A DNA stretch of 64,000 bases from Desulforhabdus amnigena (GTDB taxonomy: Bacteria; Desulfobacterota; Syntrophobacteria; Syntrophobacterales; Syntrophobacteraceae). Position 1 is the stretch's first letter; the number at the start of each line of letters is the position of its first letter. A model generated the notes under the pieces. It did not search any database, was not told where the DNA came from, and was given only the letters and a program-made list of their open reading frames with translations. The position numbers and the translations under genes are program-made. The DNA lies in the NCBI RefSeq assembly GCF_027925305.1, contig NZ_BSDR01000001.1, positions 1,453,001 to 1,517,000 of the forward strand, written 5' to 3'. Shown here piece after piece: positions 24,389 to 33,413 of this stretch.

Positions 24389-26093
24389 TGTCTTCCAGCA
24401 CTTCCTCGGCTTCTTCGATCTTTTCCAGCAGCCGGTCTTCCAGTTCGTCAATCCGCTCGTCGTCCCCGCTCGATACGGCTTTCTCATATTGTCCGGTAAG
24501 CTTTTTCAGCTGATCGCGCACATCCTGAGGCAACCGCTCATCGTTTATGATGCGTCGCGCCTTCTCGGAAATGTAGTTGATGGGTTTATCCATCAAGTCG
24601 CCTTCCGCGACTTCCTGGAAAGCTTTCTGCCGAACATTCAGGGTAACCGTTTTGCTGTTTTCGAACCCTTTCTGGTTCACGGAGACGTGGACAATGCCCT
24701 CCCGGTCATAGGCAAACTCTACGGTCACAGGAGATCCAGCGGGAGCCGGCTTCAAAGGGAAATAAAACTGCCCGACGAGAGTGTTTTCCGCGCAGGAGGC
24801 GCTCTCGCCCTGGAACACCTCCACCTTGACTCCGTCCTGGTTCGGAACCATCGTGTAATAGACTTCCGAACGGCTCGCTGGAATGCGGCTGTTTCTGCGA
24901 ATAATGACAGAAAAGTAATCCGCCTCGCCCGTTTTGGGATCGATTTCATCCATGGTTTTCACACCCAGCGAGTGGGCGCTAACATCGAGAAGGATATGCC
25001 CGAGAGGCTCGCCTGCAATGAGACCTGCCTGAACGCTCGCACCCAATGCCACGCAGAGATCGGGATCCAGAGAATGCTCGATGGACCGATTGAACATCTC
25101 GGAGAGTTCCTCTTGAACCGCAGGCATGCGGGTGGCGCCCCCTACGAGGATGATCCTGCCGATATCTTCCGGATCAAGGCTGGCTTCATTGAGGGCTTCC
25201 TGCACCTTATCCAGGGTCTTGGCCAGAAGATCGTCGGTCATCTCCTCGAAATCCGCGCGACTGACTTCCAGACTGAGATTGACCGGCTCCCCGCCGATCA
25301 TGGCTACAGCCACCTCGTCGACGGATGCGTAAGGCTGATCTGAAAGAACGATTTTTGTTCTCTCAGCAATATCCCGCAGTCTGACATTCACAGCATGATC
25401 TCCGGACAAGTCCGATCCCGTCTTTTCCTTGATGTGTCGCAAAAAGAAATCTTTGAGCCGTTCGTCGAAATCATCTCCTCCGAGAGCGGCATTGCCGCAA
25501 GAGGCCAGCACCTCCTTGATTTCGCCCTTGATTTCCAGGATGGAGACGTCGAAGGTCCCCCCTCCGAGATCGTAAACCATAAGGTAAGGATTGGGTTCCG
25601 ATTCTTCCGAGGTGACCTGATCGTATACCAGGGCGGCTGCGGTAGGTTCGTTGATGATTCGCAGCACTTCGAGACCCGCCAATTCCCCGGCGCGGATGGT
25701 GGCCCTGCGCTGTGCATCGTCAAAATAGGCGGGCACCGTGATCACCGCCTTTCGAATCTCCTGGCCCAAGAACTCCGAAGCCTTGTGAATAAGATAGCGG
25801 AGAATCAGGGAAGAGACCTCTTCGGGGCTAAATTCTTGACTCCCGAGACGAATTACGGAATCCTTCCCCATGAGACGTTTTACGGAGCGCACCGTATGGT
25901 CGGGAAAAGCTGCCAGCCTGTTCCGCGCTCTTCGGCCGACGACCAATTCGCCGCTCGATTCGTCAAGACTGACGACTGAAGGCACGATAGCGCTTCCTTC
26001 TTCTACCGGGACGGCCTCGGGTTTACCTTTATTGAGGTAGGCAACGACTGAATTGGTAGTTCCCAGATCAATGCCACAGATTATCTCACCCAT
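24381..26093 (-). CDS. Hsp70 family chaperone, divergent, short C-terminus
   Basis: A 570-residue Hsp70. The ATPase domain is complete (CGIDLGTTNSVVAYL, AVITVPAYFDDAQRRAT, YDLGGGTFDVSILE, LVGGATRMPAVQ), with the linker/SBD junction HILLDVSAHSLGV. The substrate-binding domain is present, but the lid is shorter than in DnaK (~638 aa) and ends in an acidic helix (EEAEEVLEDIG) without the DnaK tail. It is therefore probably a specialised paralogue such as the HscA/HscC types rather than the housekeeping DnaK. The ATG at 26093 overlaps the GrpE-like stop as TGATG, so translation is coupled. Downstream come the unknown helical protein and the J-like protein. Confidence 0.92.
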   Translation of the reverse strand: MGEIICGIDLGTTNSVVAYLNKGKPEAVPVEEGSAIVPSVVSLDESSGELVVGRRARNRLAAFPDHTVRSVKRLMGKDSVIRLGSQEFSPEEVSSLILRYLIHKASEFLGQEIRKAVITVPAYFDDAQRRATIRAGELAGLEVLRIINEPTAAALVYDQVTSEESEPNPYLMVYDLGGGTFDVSILEIKGEIKEVLASCGNAALGGDDFDERLKDFFLRHIKEKTGSDLSGDHAVNVRLRDIAERTKIVLSDQPYASVDEVAVAMIGGEPVNLSLEVSRADFEEMTDDLLAKTLDKVQEALNEASLDPEDIGRIILVGGATRMPAVQEELSEMFNRSIEHSLDPDLCVALGASVQAGLIAGEPLGHILLDVSAHSLGVKTMDEIDPKTGEADYFSVIIRRNSRIPASRSEVYYTMVPNQDGVKVEVFQGESASCAENTLVGQFYFPLKPAPAGSPVTVEFAYDREGIVHVSVNQKGFENSKTVTLNVRQKAFQEVAEGDLMDKPINYISEKARRIINDERLPQDVRDQLKKLTGQYEKAVSSGDDERIDELEDRLLEKIEEAEEVLEDIG

Positions 26094-26623
26094 CAATGGT
26101 TGACTCCTCGTAATAATGCTTCAATGGTTTCGTTCTGGCCGATAACGACCTTGGCTGTCTTGATGACTTTACCCTCATGCAGATAACCCGGTTGAAGGAC
26201 TCGCAATACCTTGAGCTGGTCATATTCCGGCGATGTGTTTTCAATGGCTTCGTGCAGACGGCCATCAAAAGGGACTCCTTCCTGGCGAATCATCGTCACC
26301 TGGACGGCGGCGAGCAGTCCGTCCAGGCGGCTCCAAACCATTTCGACAGCTTCCCGACGCTGTGCCGACAAAGCCTCATACTGCCCAAGAGATTGGCTCA
26401 GGAAAAAATAAGCCTCGGCAAAAGACAAAAGCGGCTGCAACTGCTGCCGGCTCTGTCCTTCACTCTGAGCAAGCAGTTCTTCTCTCATTTTTTCCAGGAA
26501 TATATTCTGCTTTCGAAGCAGTTTCTTGACCGCCTGCAGCTCCTGAAGCGCCGCGGCATCCGCTTTGAATGCATCGTCGGAAGCCGTTTTTCGCCTGAAA
26601 AGCTGAAACAATTTAGACCACAT
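26093..26623 (-). CDS. GrpE-like nucleotide exchange factor
   Basis: A 176-residue protein. Residues ~15-60 form a coiled coil (KADAAALQELQAVKKLLRKQ). The C-terminal part keeps the GrpE beta-wing pattern: VPFDGRLHEAIE, then VLRVLQPGYLHEGKVIKTAKV. The middle is divergent. The short N-terminus MWSKLFQLFRRK is amphipathic and basic. I prefer ATG 26623 because GGAGACAGG lies just upstream; ATGs at 26647 and 26644 are in frame but have no ribosome site. As first gene of the operon it would serve as exchange factor for the downstream Hsp70. Confidence 0.8.
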   Translation of the reverse strand: MWSKLFQLFRRKTASDDAFKADAAALQELQAVKKLLRKQNIFLEKMREELLAQSEGQSRQQLQPLLSFAEAYFFLSQSLGQYEALSAQRREAVEMVWSRLDGLLAAVQVTMIRQEGVPFDGRLHEAIENTSPEYDQLKVLRVLQPGYLHEGKVIKTAKVVIGQNETIEALLRGVNH

Positions 26624-26974
26624 ATTAGACCTGTCTCCACCCATCATCCATGATACTGAAGCAAAAAATTCTAAAAATAATCATAAACAAAAGATAAGTG
26701 TACACCCCTTCCAAAAGCAACTATTTTTATGGACTTAATAAAAATCCGAATCGCAGAAAAGAAACCGTCCGCTGCGCCCGCGATGCAAACAAGACCCTGC
26801 CCGCTGCTTTTGAAGAGTGCATTCACAGCTCTTGAGATATTGGAAATTTTTCCCTTTGCACCATTGAAATGTCCATGATATGGCCATTGAAAACAATGCA
26901 GATTCGCCGTACCCCGCTCCTACACACCGGGCGGCAACTCTTGTCACTGGATACTCTTTCGGCGGAGGGGAAAG
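26624..26974. other. 351-bp divergent region between the GrpE-like gene and sbcC
   Basis: No gene, and no CIRCE-type or sigma-32-type heat-shock site was recognised. The string CCATTGAAA occurs twice near 26860-26895. Promoters for both directions must be here but are not obvious. Confidence 0.4.
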
Positions 26975-29900
26975 ATGAAAATATTAGGCGTCAAATTTGA
27001 AAATATCAATTCATTACAGGGGACATTTGAAATCCGCTTTGACGAGCCCCCACTGGCGGACACGGGACTCTTTGCTATCGTCGGCCCCAACGGCTCCGGC
27101 AAGACCAGTATTCTCGATGCCATCACCCTGGGGCTCTACGGTGAAACCCCGCGTATGAAAGACGTCGAAGGAGGAGGAGTATTAAACTGGGAGGCAGACC
27201 ATTCCTATTCCGAAGTGACTTTTTCCATTGGGGGAAGCGCCTACCGCAGCCGATGGTCCGTGCGCAAAAAAGATGGACGCGTGGCATCTCCCGAGATGAC
27301 CCTGGTCAGTCTCAACGGACAGGAAACTCCGCTGGAAGACAGGATCATCAAAGTTCGCACGCGAGTCGCTGAACTGACCGGTCTCGACTTCAAACGTTTT
27401 TGTCGCTCTATCCTCCTTGCTCAGGGCGAATTCACAGCCTTCCTGGATGCTCTTGAAAACGAACGGTCAGAGATTCTGGAAAAAATCATAGGACCCGAGT
27501 TGGCACAGGAACTGGAGGAAATGACTCATGTCAGGGCCCGGGCGGAAAATGAGAAACTGCTTCAGCTCAAGGAGAGTGCCGGCGGTTATTCCCCGTTGAG
27601 CAAAGATCAGCTCAAGGCCCTGCAGGAGTCCCTCGAGCAGACCGAGGAGGAGCTGCAGGAAACCGAACGGATCCTTCAAGAGCTCAAAGCTCAGGAGGAC
27701 TGGCAAAAGCGAGTGGATCGGCTGACCTCGGAAGAGGGCGAAGCCTTTATGGCACTGAAAGAGGCCGAAGCCTGCGCCAACCGGTTGCAGGCAGATCTTT
27801 ACCGGCTGGAAGAAGCCAGAAAGGCGCTTCCCTTTCGGGAGGAGATGGCTCGATTCAAAGACCTGCGGCTCGAAGCAGACAGGACGGAAACGCTCTTGAA
27901 ATCGCTTCAGACCGATATTGGGGCGGATCTCACGCGCCTTGAAGATCTGGAAAAAAGCCTGGAAAAGAGCCGTGAAAGGTTGGATCAAGCCCGCAAAAGG
28001 ATGGAAGAGCGCAGCGGAGACGTTCAGAAAGCCCTGCAACTGGACCGCGAGATTGCGGCAGAAAGCTCCCGTTTCCTGGAAACCGTTTCCAGGTACGAAA
28101 CATTGGAGCGTTCGCTCAAAGAACACCCCCAACTGCAGTCGGATATCGAAAAAAAGCTCGCCGAAACCCAAACCCGCCAGCAGCAAGTACTGAGCTGGAT
28201 CCAGGAACACGCTTCGGATGCCCACCTTGAAACCGACATTCCAATCATTGAAAGCATGCTCAAACGTCTGTTGGAGACACGCCGCAAGATACACGAGCTG
28301 CAAGGACGGCATACGGAGGCTCTGAAAGCCGAGCAGCAGGCTGCAGACACCCTCAAGCGCGCTGAAGAGGAAGCCAGGAAGGCGCGGGAAAGAGTGGAAC
28401 GGATCATCGCTCGTCGGAATGCGAGAGAAAAACGGTTGATGGAGTTGCTCGAAGCAGACAGCATTGAATCCTTGCATACCCATTACAAAGAGCGAAAAAT
28501 TCATCTGGCCGCATACGGGAAACTCATGCAAATCCAACAGGGATATCAGGCGCAGACGGGTGGTGAAGACGTCCGCAGCACTCTGATTCGCATTGAGTCT
28601 CAAAGGGAAACACTGTCCCAGTCACTGGCCGTTGAGGAAAAGCTTCTGGCCGAGTTGGAAGGAAAGTTCGCGGGGATTGAAACTCTGAAGAAATTTGCAC
28701 CCGACCGGGCGGTTCTTGCTCCTGGAAAGCCATGCCCCCTCTGTGGCGCCCTGGATCATCCATACGTAGAACAGGGGCTGCCGGATATCGGTGTTCCTGA
28801 AGCTACTCTGTATGCTCAACGGGACAAGGTCAGAGCTTTACAAGCCGAGATGGAATCTCTCAATGCGAAAGCAGGTGAATTCCAATCCCGGCTGAAGGCA
28901 CTGGAAGCCATCAGCGCAGCATGGACCAAGGCGTGTGCTGAAGCAGGCGGTGAATGGGACATCACAAACCCGGCCGCGATCCACAAGGAGATTAACTCCG
29001 CCAAACGAGATATCAAACGCTTCAAGTCACGCCTGCGCTCCGCTCGCTGGCATAAATGGCAGGGCATTTGGACGGATCACGCCCTGCGAAGAAAGGAAAG
29101 AAAACTCTCCAGAAAAGAACAGGAAAGAGATCGGCAGCAAGAAGCTCATACAACGCAGGTCAAAGCGCTGGCCGACCTGGATGCCCTGACAAAGGATCTG
29201 AAAGAAAATAAAGAAAAAGTCCGGGAGCAACTGGCCGATCTCCTGAAAAAATACGGTGAGTCTTTGCCGGAATCCGGTACGGAGAGGGACTTCCTTCAAA
29301 GCGCCAACCAGCGATGGACAACTTACCGCCGCCACTTACAAGAACGGGAGACTCTAGCGGAACGGCTGCAGTCGTTTGAAGAGAAGCTGGGAGCCTTGCC
29401 ACAGGAGCTCATAGAGATCCGGAAAGAGGTGGACACCCTTGCGGCGGAGATCGAGACCACACAACATCGGTTAGCCGCTCTCAAGGGTGAACGCGAAGCA
29501 CTTTTCGGAACACAGGATCCTGCCAAAGAAAGACAGGAACTGGAAAGCGAAATCGCCTCCGGCACCGAAGAGCAGGAGGCCCTGGCACGGGAAATGGAAT
29601 CCGTTCGAGAGGCGCTCCAGGAAAAGGAAAAAGCCCTTTCCCAGGCATCAGAACACGCTCAAGATGCGCAAACGGCTTTCCAGGAAGCCGGGGAAAAGGC
29701 CGCCCAGGCAGCTGCCTCCGCCGGCTTTGAATCCGTTGCCCAACTGGAAGACTTTCTGCATCTTTTAGAACAGGAGGAGGCAATCACCAGGCAATGGGAT
29801 GAGGCCGAGAAGACTCTGTCCGAAGCGAGCGGGCGCCATGAAGCCGCGAAGGCTACCCTGGAGTCGGCCCGTTCGGAGGGTATGGAAATGCCCCTGGAAA

Positions 29901-30556
29901 CACTGCGGGGAAAAATCGTCGCAGCCACCGAGCGTCTCGAATTCCTTCAAGAAGAGCTGGAATCCGCCAACCGCGCTTTAAAAGAGCATAGAGAGCAGGA
30001 ACGGGGATATCGTGAATTATTACGGGCGGTCGCGGAACAGGAAAAAATCTGCGCCCACGCGATGGATGAAGAAAAAGCCCTCCGGTCACAGGATCTCACG
30101 GAAGTCAAAAAAAACATGCAGCGGCTGATGCTGGAACGTCTGCTGGAACGCACCAATCAGCATCTGGAAACACTGAATGGCCGATATCATCTTCGACCGC
30201 TTTCAGACGAGGGGCTTGGAATACAGGTTGAAGACTCCCTTCGAAAAGGCGCCTGCCGCTCCACAAAATCCCTTTCGGGCGGCGAATCTTTCGTGGTCAG
30301 CCTTTGCCTGGCTCTTGGCCTGGCCGAGATGGCCGCAAAGGATCGAAAGATCGAAACCCTCTTCCTGGACGAAGGCTTCGGTGTCCTGGATGACGAAATG
30401 CTTTACAAAGTGATGCTCACTCTCAAGGAATTGCGGGCAAACGGCAAGATGGTGGGCGTCATCTCCCATGTAAAACGGCTGGCAGATGAAATCCCCACTC
30501 AAATCAGGGTAGAAAAACAGCCGGGCGGCCGCAGCCGAATCAGCGTTGTGGCGTAG
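26975..30556 (+). CDS. sbcC: SbcC-type nuclease ATPase subunit
   Basis: A 1193-residue SMC/Rad50-like ATPase. Walker A is GPNGSGKTS at 37-45, the zinc hook is C587-x-x-C590 (CPLCGALDHP) between two long coiled coils, and the C-terminal end has the ABC signature SLSGGESF followed by LFLDEGFGVLD (Walker B/D-loop). With the SbcD nuclease it opens hairpins and trims DNA ends. No sbcD lies on either side, which is unusual since the two are normally adjacent. GGAGGGG lies 5 nt before the ATG. The next gene starts 23 bp downstream. Confidence 0.95.
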   Translation: MKILGVKFENINSLQGTFEIRFDEPPLADTGLFAIVGPNGSGKTSILDAITLGLYGETPRMKDVEGGGVLNWEADHSYSEVTFSIGGSAYRSRWSVRKKDGRVASPEMTLVSLNGQETPLEDRIIKVRTRVAELTGLDFKRFCRSILLAQGEFTAFLDALENERSEILEKIIGPELAQELEEMTHVRARAENEKLLQLKESAGGYSPLSKDQLKALQESLEQTEEELQETERILQELKAQEDWQKRVDRLTSEEGEAFMALKEAEACANRLQADLYRLEEARKALPFREEMARFKDLRLEADRTETLLKSLQTDIGADLTRLEDLEKSLEKSRERLDQARKRMEERSGDVQKALQLDREIAAESSRFLETVSRYETLERSLKEHPQLQSDIEKKLAETQTRQQQVLSWIQEHASDAHLETDIPIIESMLKRLLETRRKIHELQGRHTEALKAEQQAADTLKRAEEEARKARERVERIIARRNAREKRLMELLEADSIESLHTHYKERKIHLAAYGKLMQIQQGYQAQTGGEDVRSTLIRIESQRETLSQSLAVEEKLLAELEGKFAGIETLKKFAPDRAVLAPGKPCPLCGALDHPYVEQGLPDIGVPEATLYAQRDKVRALQAEMESLNAKAGEFQSRLKALEAISAAWTKACAEAGGEWDITNPAAIHKEINSAKRDIKRFKSRLRSARWHKWQGIWTDHALRRKERKLSRKEQERDRQQEAHTTQVKALADLDALTKDLKENKEKVREQLADLLKKYGESLPESGTERDFLQSANQRWTTYRRHLQERETLAERLQSFEEKLGALPQELIEIRKEVDTLAAEIETTQHRLAALKGEREALFGTQDPAKERQELESEIASGTEEQEALAREMESVREALQEKEKALSQASEHAQDAQTAFQEAGEKAAQAAASAGFESVAQLEDFLHLLEQEEAITRQWDEAEKTLSEASGRHEAAKATLESARSEGMEMPLETLRGKIVAATERLEFLQEELESANRALKEHREQERGYRELLRAVAEQEKICAHAMDEEKALRSQDLTEVKKNMQRLMLERLLERTNQHLETLNGRYHLRPLSDEGLGIQVEDSLRKGACRSTKSLSGGESFVVSLCLALGLAEMAAKDRKIETLFLDEGFGVLDDEMLYKVMLTLKELRANGKMVGVISHVKRLADEIPTQIRVEKQPGGRSRISVVA

Positions 30557-30579
30557 AGAGGAAGAGAAACGATCCCTCG

Positions 30580-31875
30580 ATGAACCAGATCTTTTTCCTT
30601 ATCGTTCTCGTTTCATTTGCGGCCGCCGGTTGGCAGCAGATTTTCGAAGTTTCCCCGGAGGGCGCCGCATCCCCGATGGAGCGTCTTTCCCAAGCCATGG
30701 TACAATCCGCTGGAAGTTCCGTGGAACTGGCCATAGGACTCATTGGGGTCATGACCCTTTTTCTCGGCTTGATGAAAGTCGCTGAGCAAGGAGGCATGCT
30801 CACGATTCTCGCCCGTTTGATCCGGCCCGTCATGGTGCGATTGTTTCCCGACGTGCCCCCCGAACATCCGGCCATGGGTGCCATGATTCTCAATATGTCG
30901 GCCAATGCCATGGGGCTTGGAAACGCTGCAACCCCATTTGGCATTCGCGCCATGCAGGAACTGGATAAACTCAACCCGAAGCCCGGAACCGCCACGAACG
31001 CCATGGCCCTCTTCCTTGCCATCAATACTTCGAGCGTGACACTCTTGCCAACGGGAGTCATTGCCCTTAGGGCGGCGGCAGGTTCTCACAATCCTGCGGG
31101 AATACTCCCAACGACTTTATTCGCTACGATTTGTTCAACCGTTGCCGCCATAATCGCTGCAAAAGCCTATCAAAGGCTTTCCATACAAAACGATCCCGGC
31201 CAAAATGAAGGAATGGCAAAGGAAGGGAGTTCCTCTGAAGCGGATGACAAGTCCGATTCGATCGAACAGATCGGCTCTTATCCCCTATGGGTGAGCCTTT
31301 TGGCGCTTCTGTGCCTGGCCGGCCTCATCCCCGTCACGATCCTCTATGGAAAAGAGATTTCGCCCTGGGTCATTCCTGGGCTCATGGTCGCTTTCCTGAG
31401 TTTCGGGGTATTTCGCCGGGTGCGTATTTACGAGGTCTTCGTCGATGGGGCTAAGGATGGTTTTCAAGTGGCCGTGAAAATTATCCCCTATCTGGTTGCC
31501 ATTCTCGTCGCTGTGGGAATGTTCCGCGCCAGCAGCGCACTGGAAGCCATGGTGCACTGGCTGGGCAGATGGACGGCTTACGTCGGCCTTCCGGCGGAAG
31601 CGTTACCCATGGCCCTTCTGAGGCCGCTTTCGGGATCGGGAGCATACGGCATCCTCGCATCCATCATCAAAGACCCTTCCATAGGACCGGACAGTTACAC
31701 CGGCTATCTTGTCTCCACACTGCAGGGTTCGACGGAAACAACGTTCTACGTTGTGGCGGTCTACTTTGGGGCTGTGCAGGTGCGGAGCCTGCGCCATACC
31801 CTTGGAGCCGCCCTTACCGCCGATTTGGTTGCGGTGATGGCCTCTGTCGCCATTTGCGCCTTCCTCTATGGATAG
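30580..31875 (+). CDS. nucleoside-recognition (Gate) domain membrane protein, SpmA-SpmB fusion type
   Basis: A 431-residue inner-membrane protein with two related halves. The first (~1-200) resembles spore maturation protein A, with ILNMSANAMGLGNAATPFG and NTSSVTLLPTGVIALR. The second (~240-431) resembles SpmB, with ALLRPLSGSGAYGI and STETTFYVVAVYFGAV. A charged, polar linker (~205-225) separates them. Separate spmA and spmB genes are known from spore formers; the fused form occurs in non-sporulating Gram-negatives. Transport of a nucleoside-like or other small solute is suggested by the fold, but the substrate is unknown. Confidence 0.88.
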   Translation: MNQIFFLIVLVSFAAAGWQQIFEVSPEGAASPMERLSQAMVQSAGSSVELAIGLIGVMTLFLGLMKVAEQGGMLTILARLIRPVMVRLFPDVPPEHPAMGAMILNMSANAMGLGNAATPFGIRAMQELDKLNPKPGTATNAMALFLAINTSSVTLLPTGVIALRAAAGSHNPAGILPTTLFATICSTVAAIIAAKAYQRLSIQNDPGQNEGMAKEGSSSEADDKSDSIEQIGSYPLWVSLLALLCLAGLIPVTILYGKEISPWVIPGLMVAFLSFGVFRRVRIYEVFVDGAKDGFQVAVKIIPYLVAILVAVGMFRASSALEAMVHWLGRWTAYVGLPAEALPMALLRPLSGSGAYGILASIIKDPSIGPDSYTGYLVSTLQGSTETTFYVVAVYFGAVQVRSLRHTLGAALTADLVAVMASVAICAFLYG

Positions 31876-31970
31876 GAGGTGTCAATCAATAGCCTGTGAT
31901 TTTCTGGATTCCTGCCTTTGCAGCAATGACGTTGCAAGCCTAGCTCAAAATACACATCCAAAACATCCGT

Positions 31971-32804
31971 TCAAACTCCAACAGCGTCAATTATTCGTTC
32001 TCTGCCGCTGTAGACCGTGAATTTTCCTGCACGAGCGTATCCGATGAGGGTGATGTTGAGGGAGTGAGCCAGTTCAATGGCGAGTGTGGTGGCGGTATTG
32101 CGGCTGATGATGATGGGAATGTTGACTTTGGCGGCCTTGATGAGAATCTCGGAGGTAAGCCGCCCCGTTGTGATGAGGATTTTGTCCTCCAGGGAAATGC
32201 GATTCAGGAAAGCATACCCCACTATCATATCCACCGCATTATGCCTGCCGATATCGTCGCGGAAGAGCAAAGCTTTGTGAGGCGCAGCCAGAACGGTGTT
32301 ATGGACTCCATGCGTGCGACGGTAGATTTCACTGAGCCGGTGCAACTCCTCCACTCGATCCAGCACCTGCTGCGGCGAAATTTCGATGTCGCCCTTGACC
32401 GGACGGCTCATCAGGGCATCCAGTGCATAATAGAAAAGAGATCCCTTGCCGCACCCCGATGTAATGGTTCGCTTCATCCAGAGACGGTCCGGCAGGGAAA
32501 CATCTGCCTTTGTCCCGATACGGACTTTTCCCGCCACCTCCTCCACATCGAGCGTTACCAGATCATCGCGAGTCTGTAGAAAGCCTTCGGCATGAAAAAA
32601 TCCCACAGCCAATTCATCCAGATGATGTCCTGCGCAAAGGAGGGTCACCATTTCGCGTCCGTTCAGGTAGAGTGTAACCGGACGCTCCTTGATCACCCAC
32701 TGAGAGCGTTCGACGCCCTGGCCCGTTCTGTCATAAATCCAGGTAGAAACGGCGGAGACCTTTTCCGAAGAGATATCTTCCTCCGGGACTTTGTCTATGG
32801 TCAT
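31971..32804 (-). CDS. fdhD: formate dehydrogenase accessory sulfurtransferase FdhD
   Basis: A 277-residue protein that passes sulfur from IscS to the molybdenum/tungsten bis-MGD cofactor of formate dehydrogenase. Family marks are VTLYLNGREMVTLLC, the cysteine-loop ITSGCGKGS, HGVHNTVLA, RHNAVDMIVG, TTGRLTSEILIKA and ISRNTATTLAIELA. The loop keeps one cysteine, where the E. coli protein has a CxxC pair. GAGG lies 8 nt before the ATG. No formate dehydrogenase gene is in the window; since many are selenoproteins, the gene fits the selenium theme. It follows the Nudix gene by 21 bp. Confidence 0.95.
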   Translation of the reverse strand: MTIDKVPEEDISSEKVSAVSTWIYDRTGQGVERSQWVIKERPVTLYLNGREMVTLLCAGHHLDELAVGFFHAEGFLQTRDDLVTLDVEEVAGKVRIGTKADVSLPDRLWMKRTITSGCGKGSLFYYALDALMSRPVKGDIEISPQQVLDRVEELHRLSEIYRRTHGVHNTVLAAPHKALLFRDDIGRHNAVDMIVGYAFLNRISLEDKILITTGRLTSEILIKAAKVNIPIIISRNTATTLAIELAHSLNITLIGYARAGKFTVYSGRERIIDAVGV

Positions 32805-32825
32805 AAGCTGAACCTCGAATCCGGC

Positions 32826-33278
32826 TCAACGGCGGCGCAGGGATGCCAGATAATCCGAAAGGATTTTGGCATGATCGAAGGCGAGGACTTTGGGAAGCGC
32901 ATCCGGAGCAAACACCTCCAGGTGTTTTGCATCATCGGCCGCCTTTGGGATTCCCTTTCCCGTGGCCGTAAAAACCACACTCACAGTATGTTGACGGGGA
33001 TCACGGTCAGGTTCTGAATAGGCGTGAAACTGTTCCAGATCCTCGACTTCCAGGTTCGTTTCTTCAAAGGCTTCACGCCGGGCAGCCGTCTCCAGGCTTT
33101 CCCCGTAATCCACAAACCCTCCCGGCAGCGCCCAGCCGTAAGGGGGATTCTTGCGCTCGATGAGCACAATGCCCTTTTCAGGAATCCGAATGATAATGTC
33201 TACAGTAAGGAAGGGGTTTCGGTAAACATGAACCGTAGTCCCACACTTGGGACAGGATTTGAGTGTCGGATCAGCCAT
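32826..33278 (-). CDS. Nudix hydrolase with N-terminal zinc-ribbon-like motif
   Basis: A 150-residue protein. A CPKC pair near residue 9 suggests a half zinc ribbon. The Nudix box is intact ([23 protein letters not shown]), with the catalytic glutamates in REAFEE. It probably hydrolyses a nucleoside diphosphate derivative such as ADP-ribose; the exact substrate is unknown. It is 21 bp upstream of fdhD, so the two are likely co-transcribed, perhaps without a shared pathway. Confidence 0.9.
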   Translation of the reverse strand: MADPTLKSCPKCGTTVHVYRNPFLTVDIIIRIPEKGIVLIERKNPPYGWALPGGFVDYGESLETAARREAFEETNLEVEDLEQFHAYSEPDRDPRQHTVSVVFTATGKGIPKAADDAKHLEVFAPDALPKVLAFDHAKILSDYLASLRRR

Positions 33279-33413
33279 TGCTTCATTCCCTTTTTAGATA
33301 TGTGCATACCGGGTTCCAGACAGATACTTCATCGTGACTTCAAAAACCGGTTGTTTTCCCCTCTCTGCGACGTCCGCGTAATCATGCAAAAGGGGTAAAC
33401 GGTTGCCCATGAG

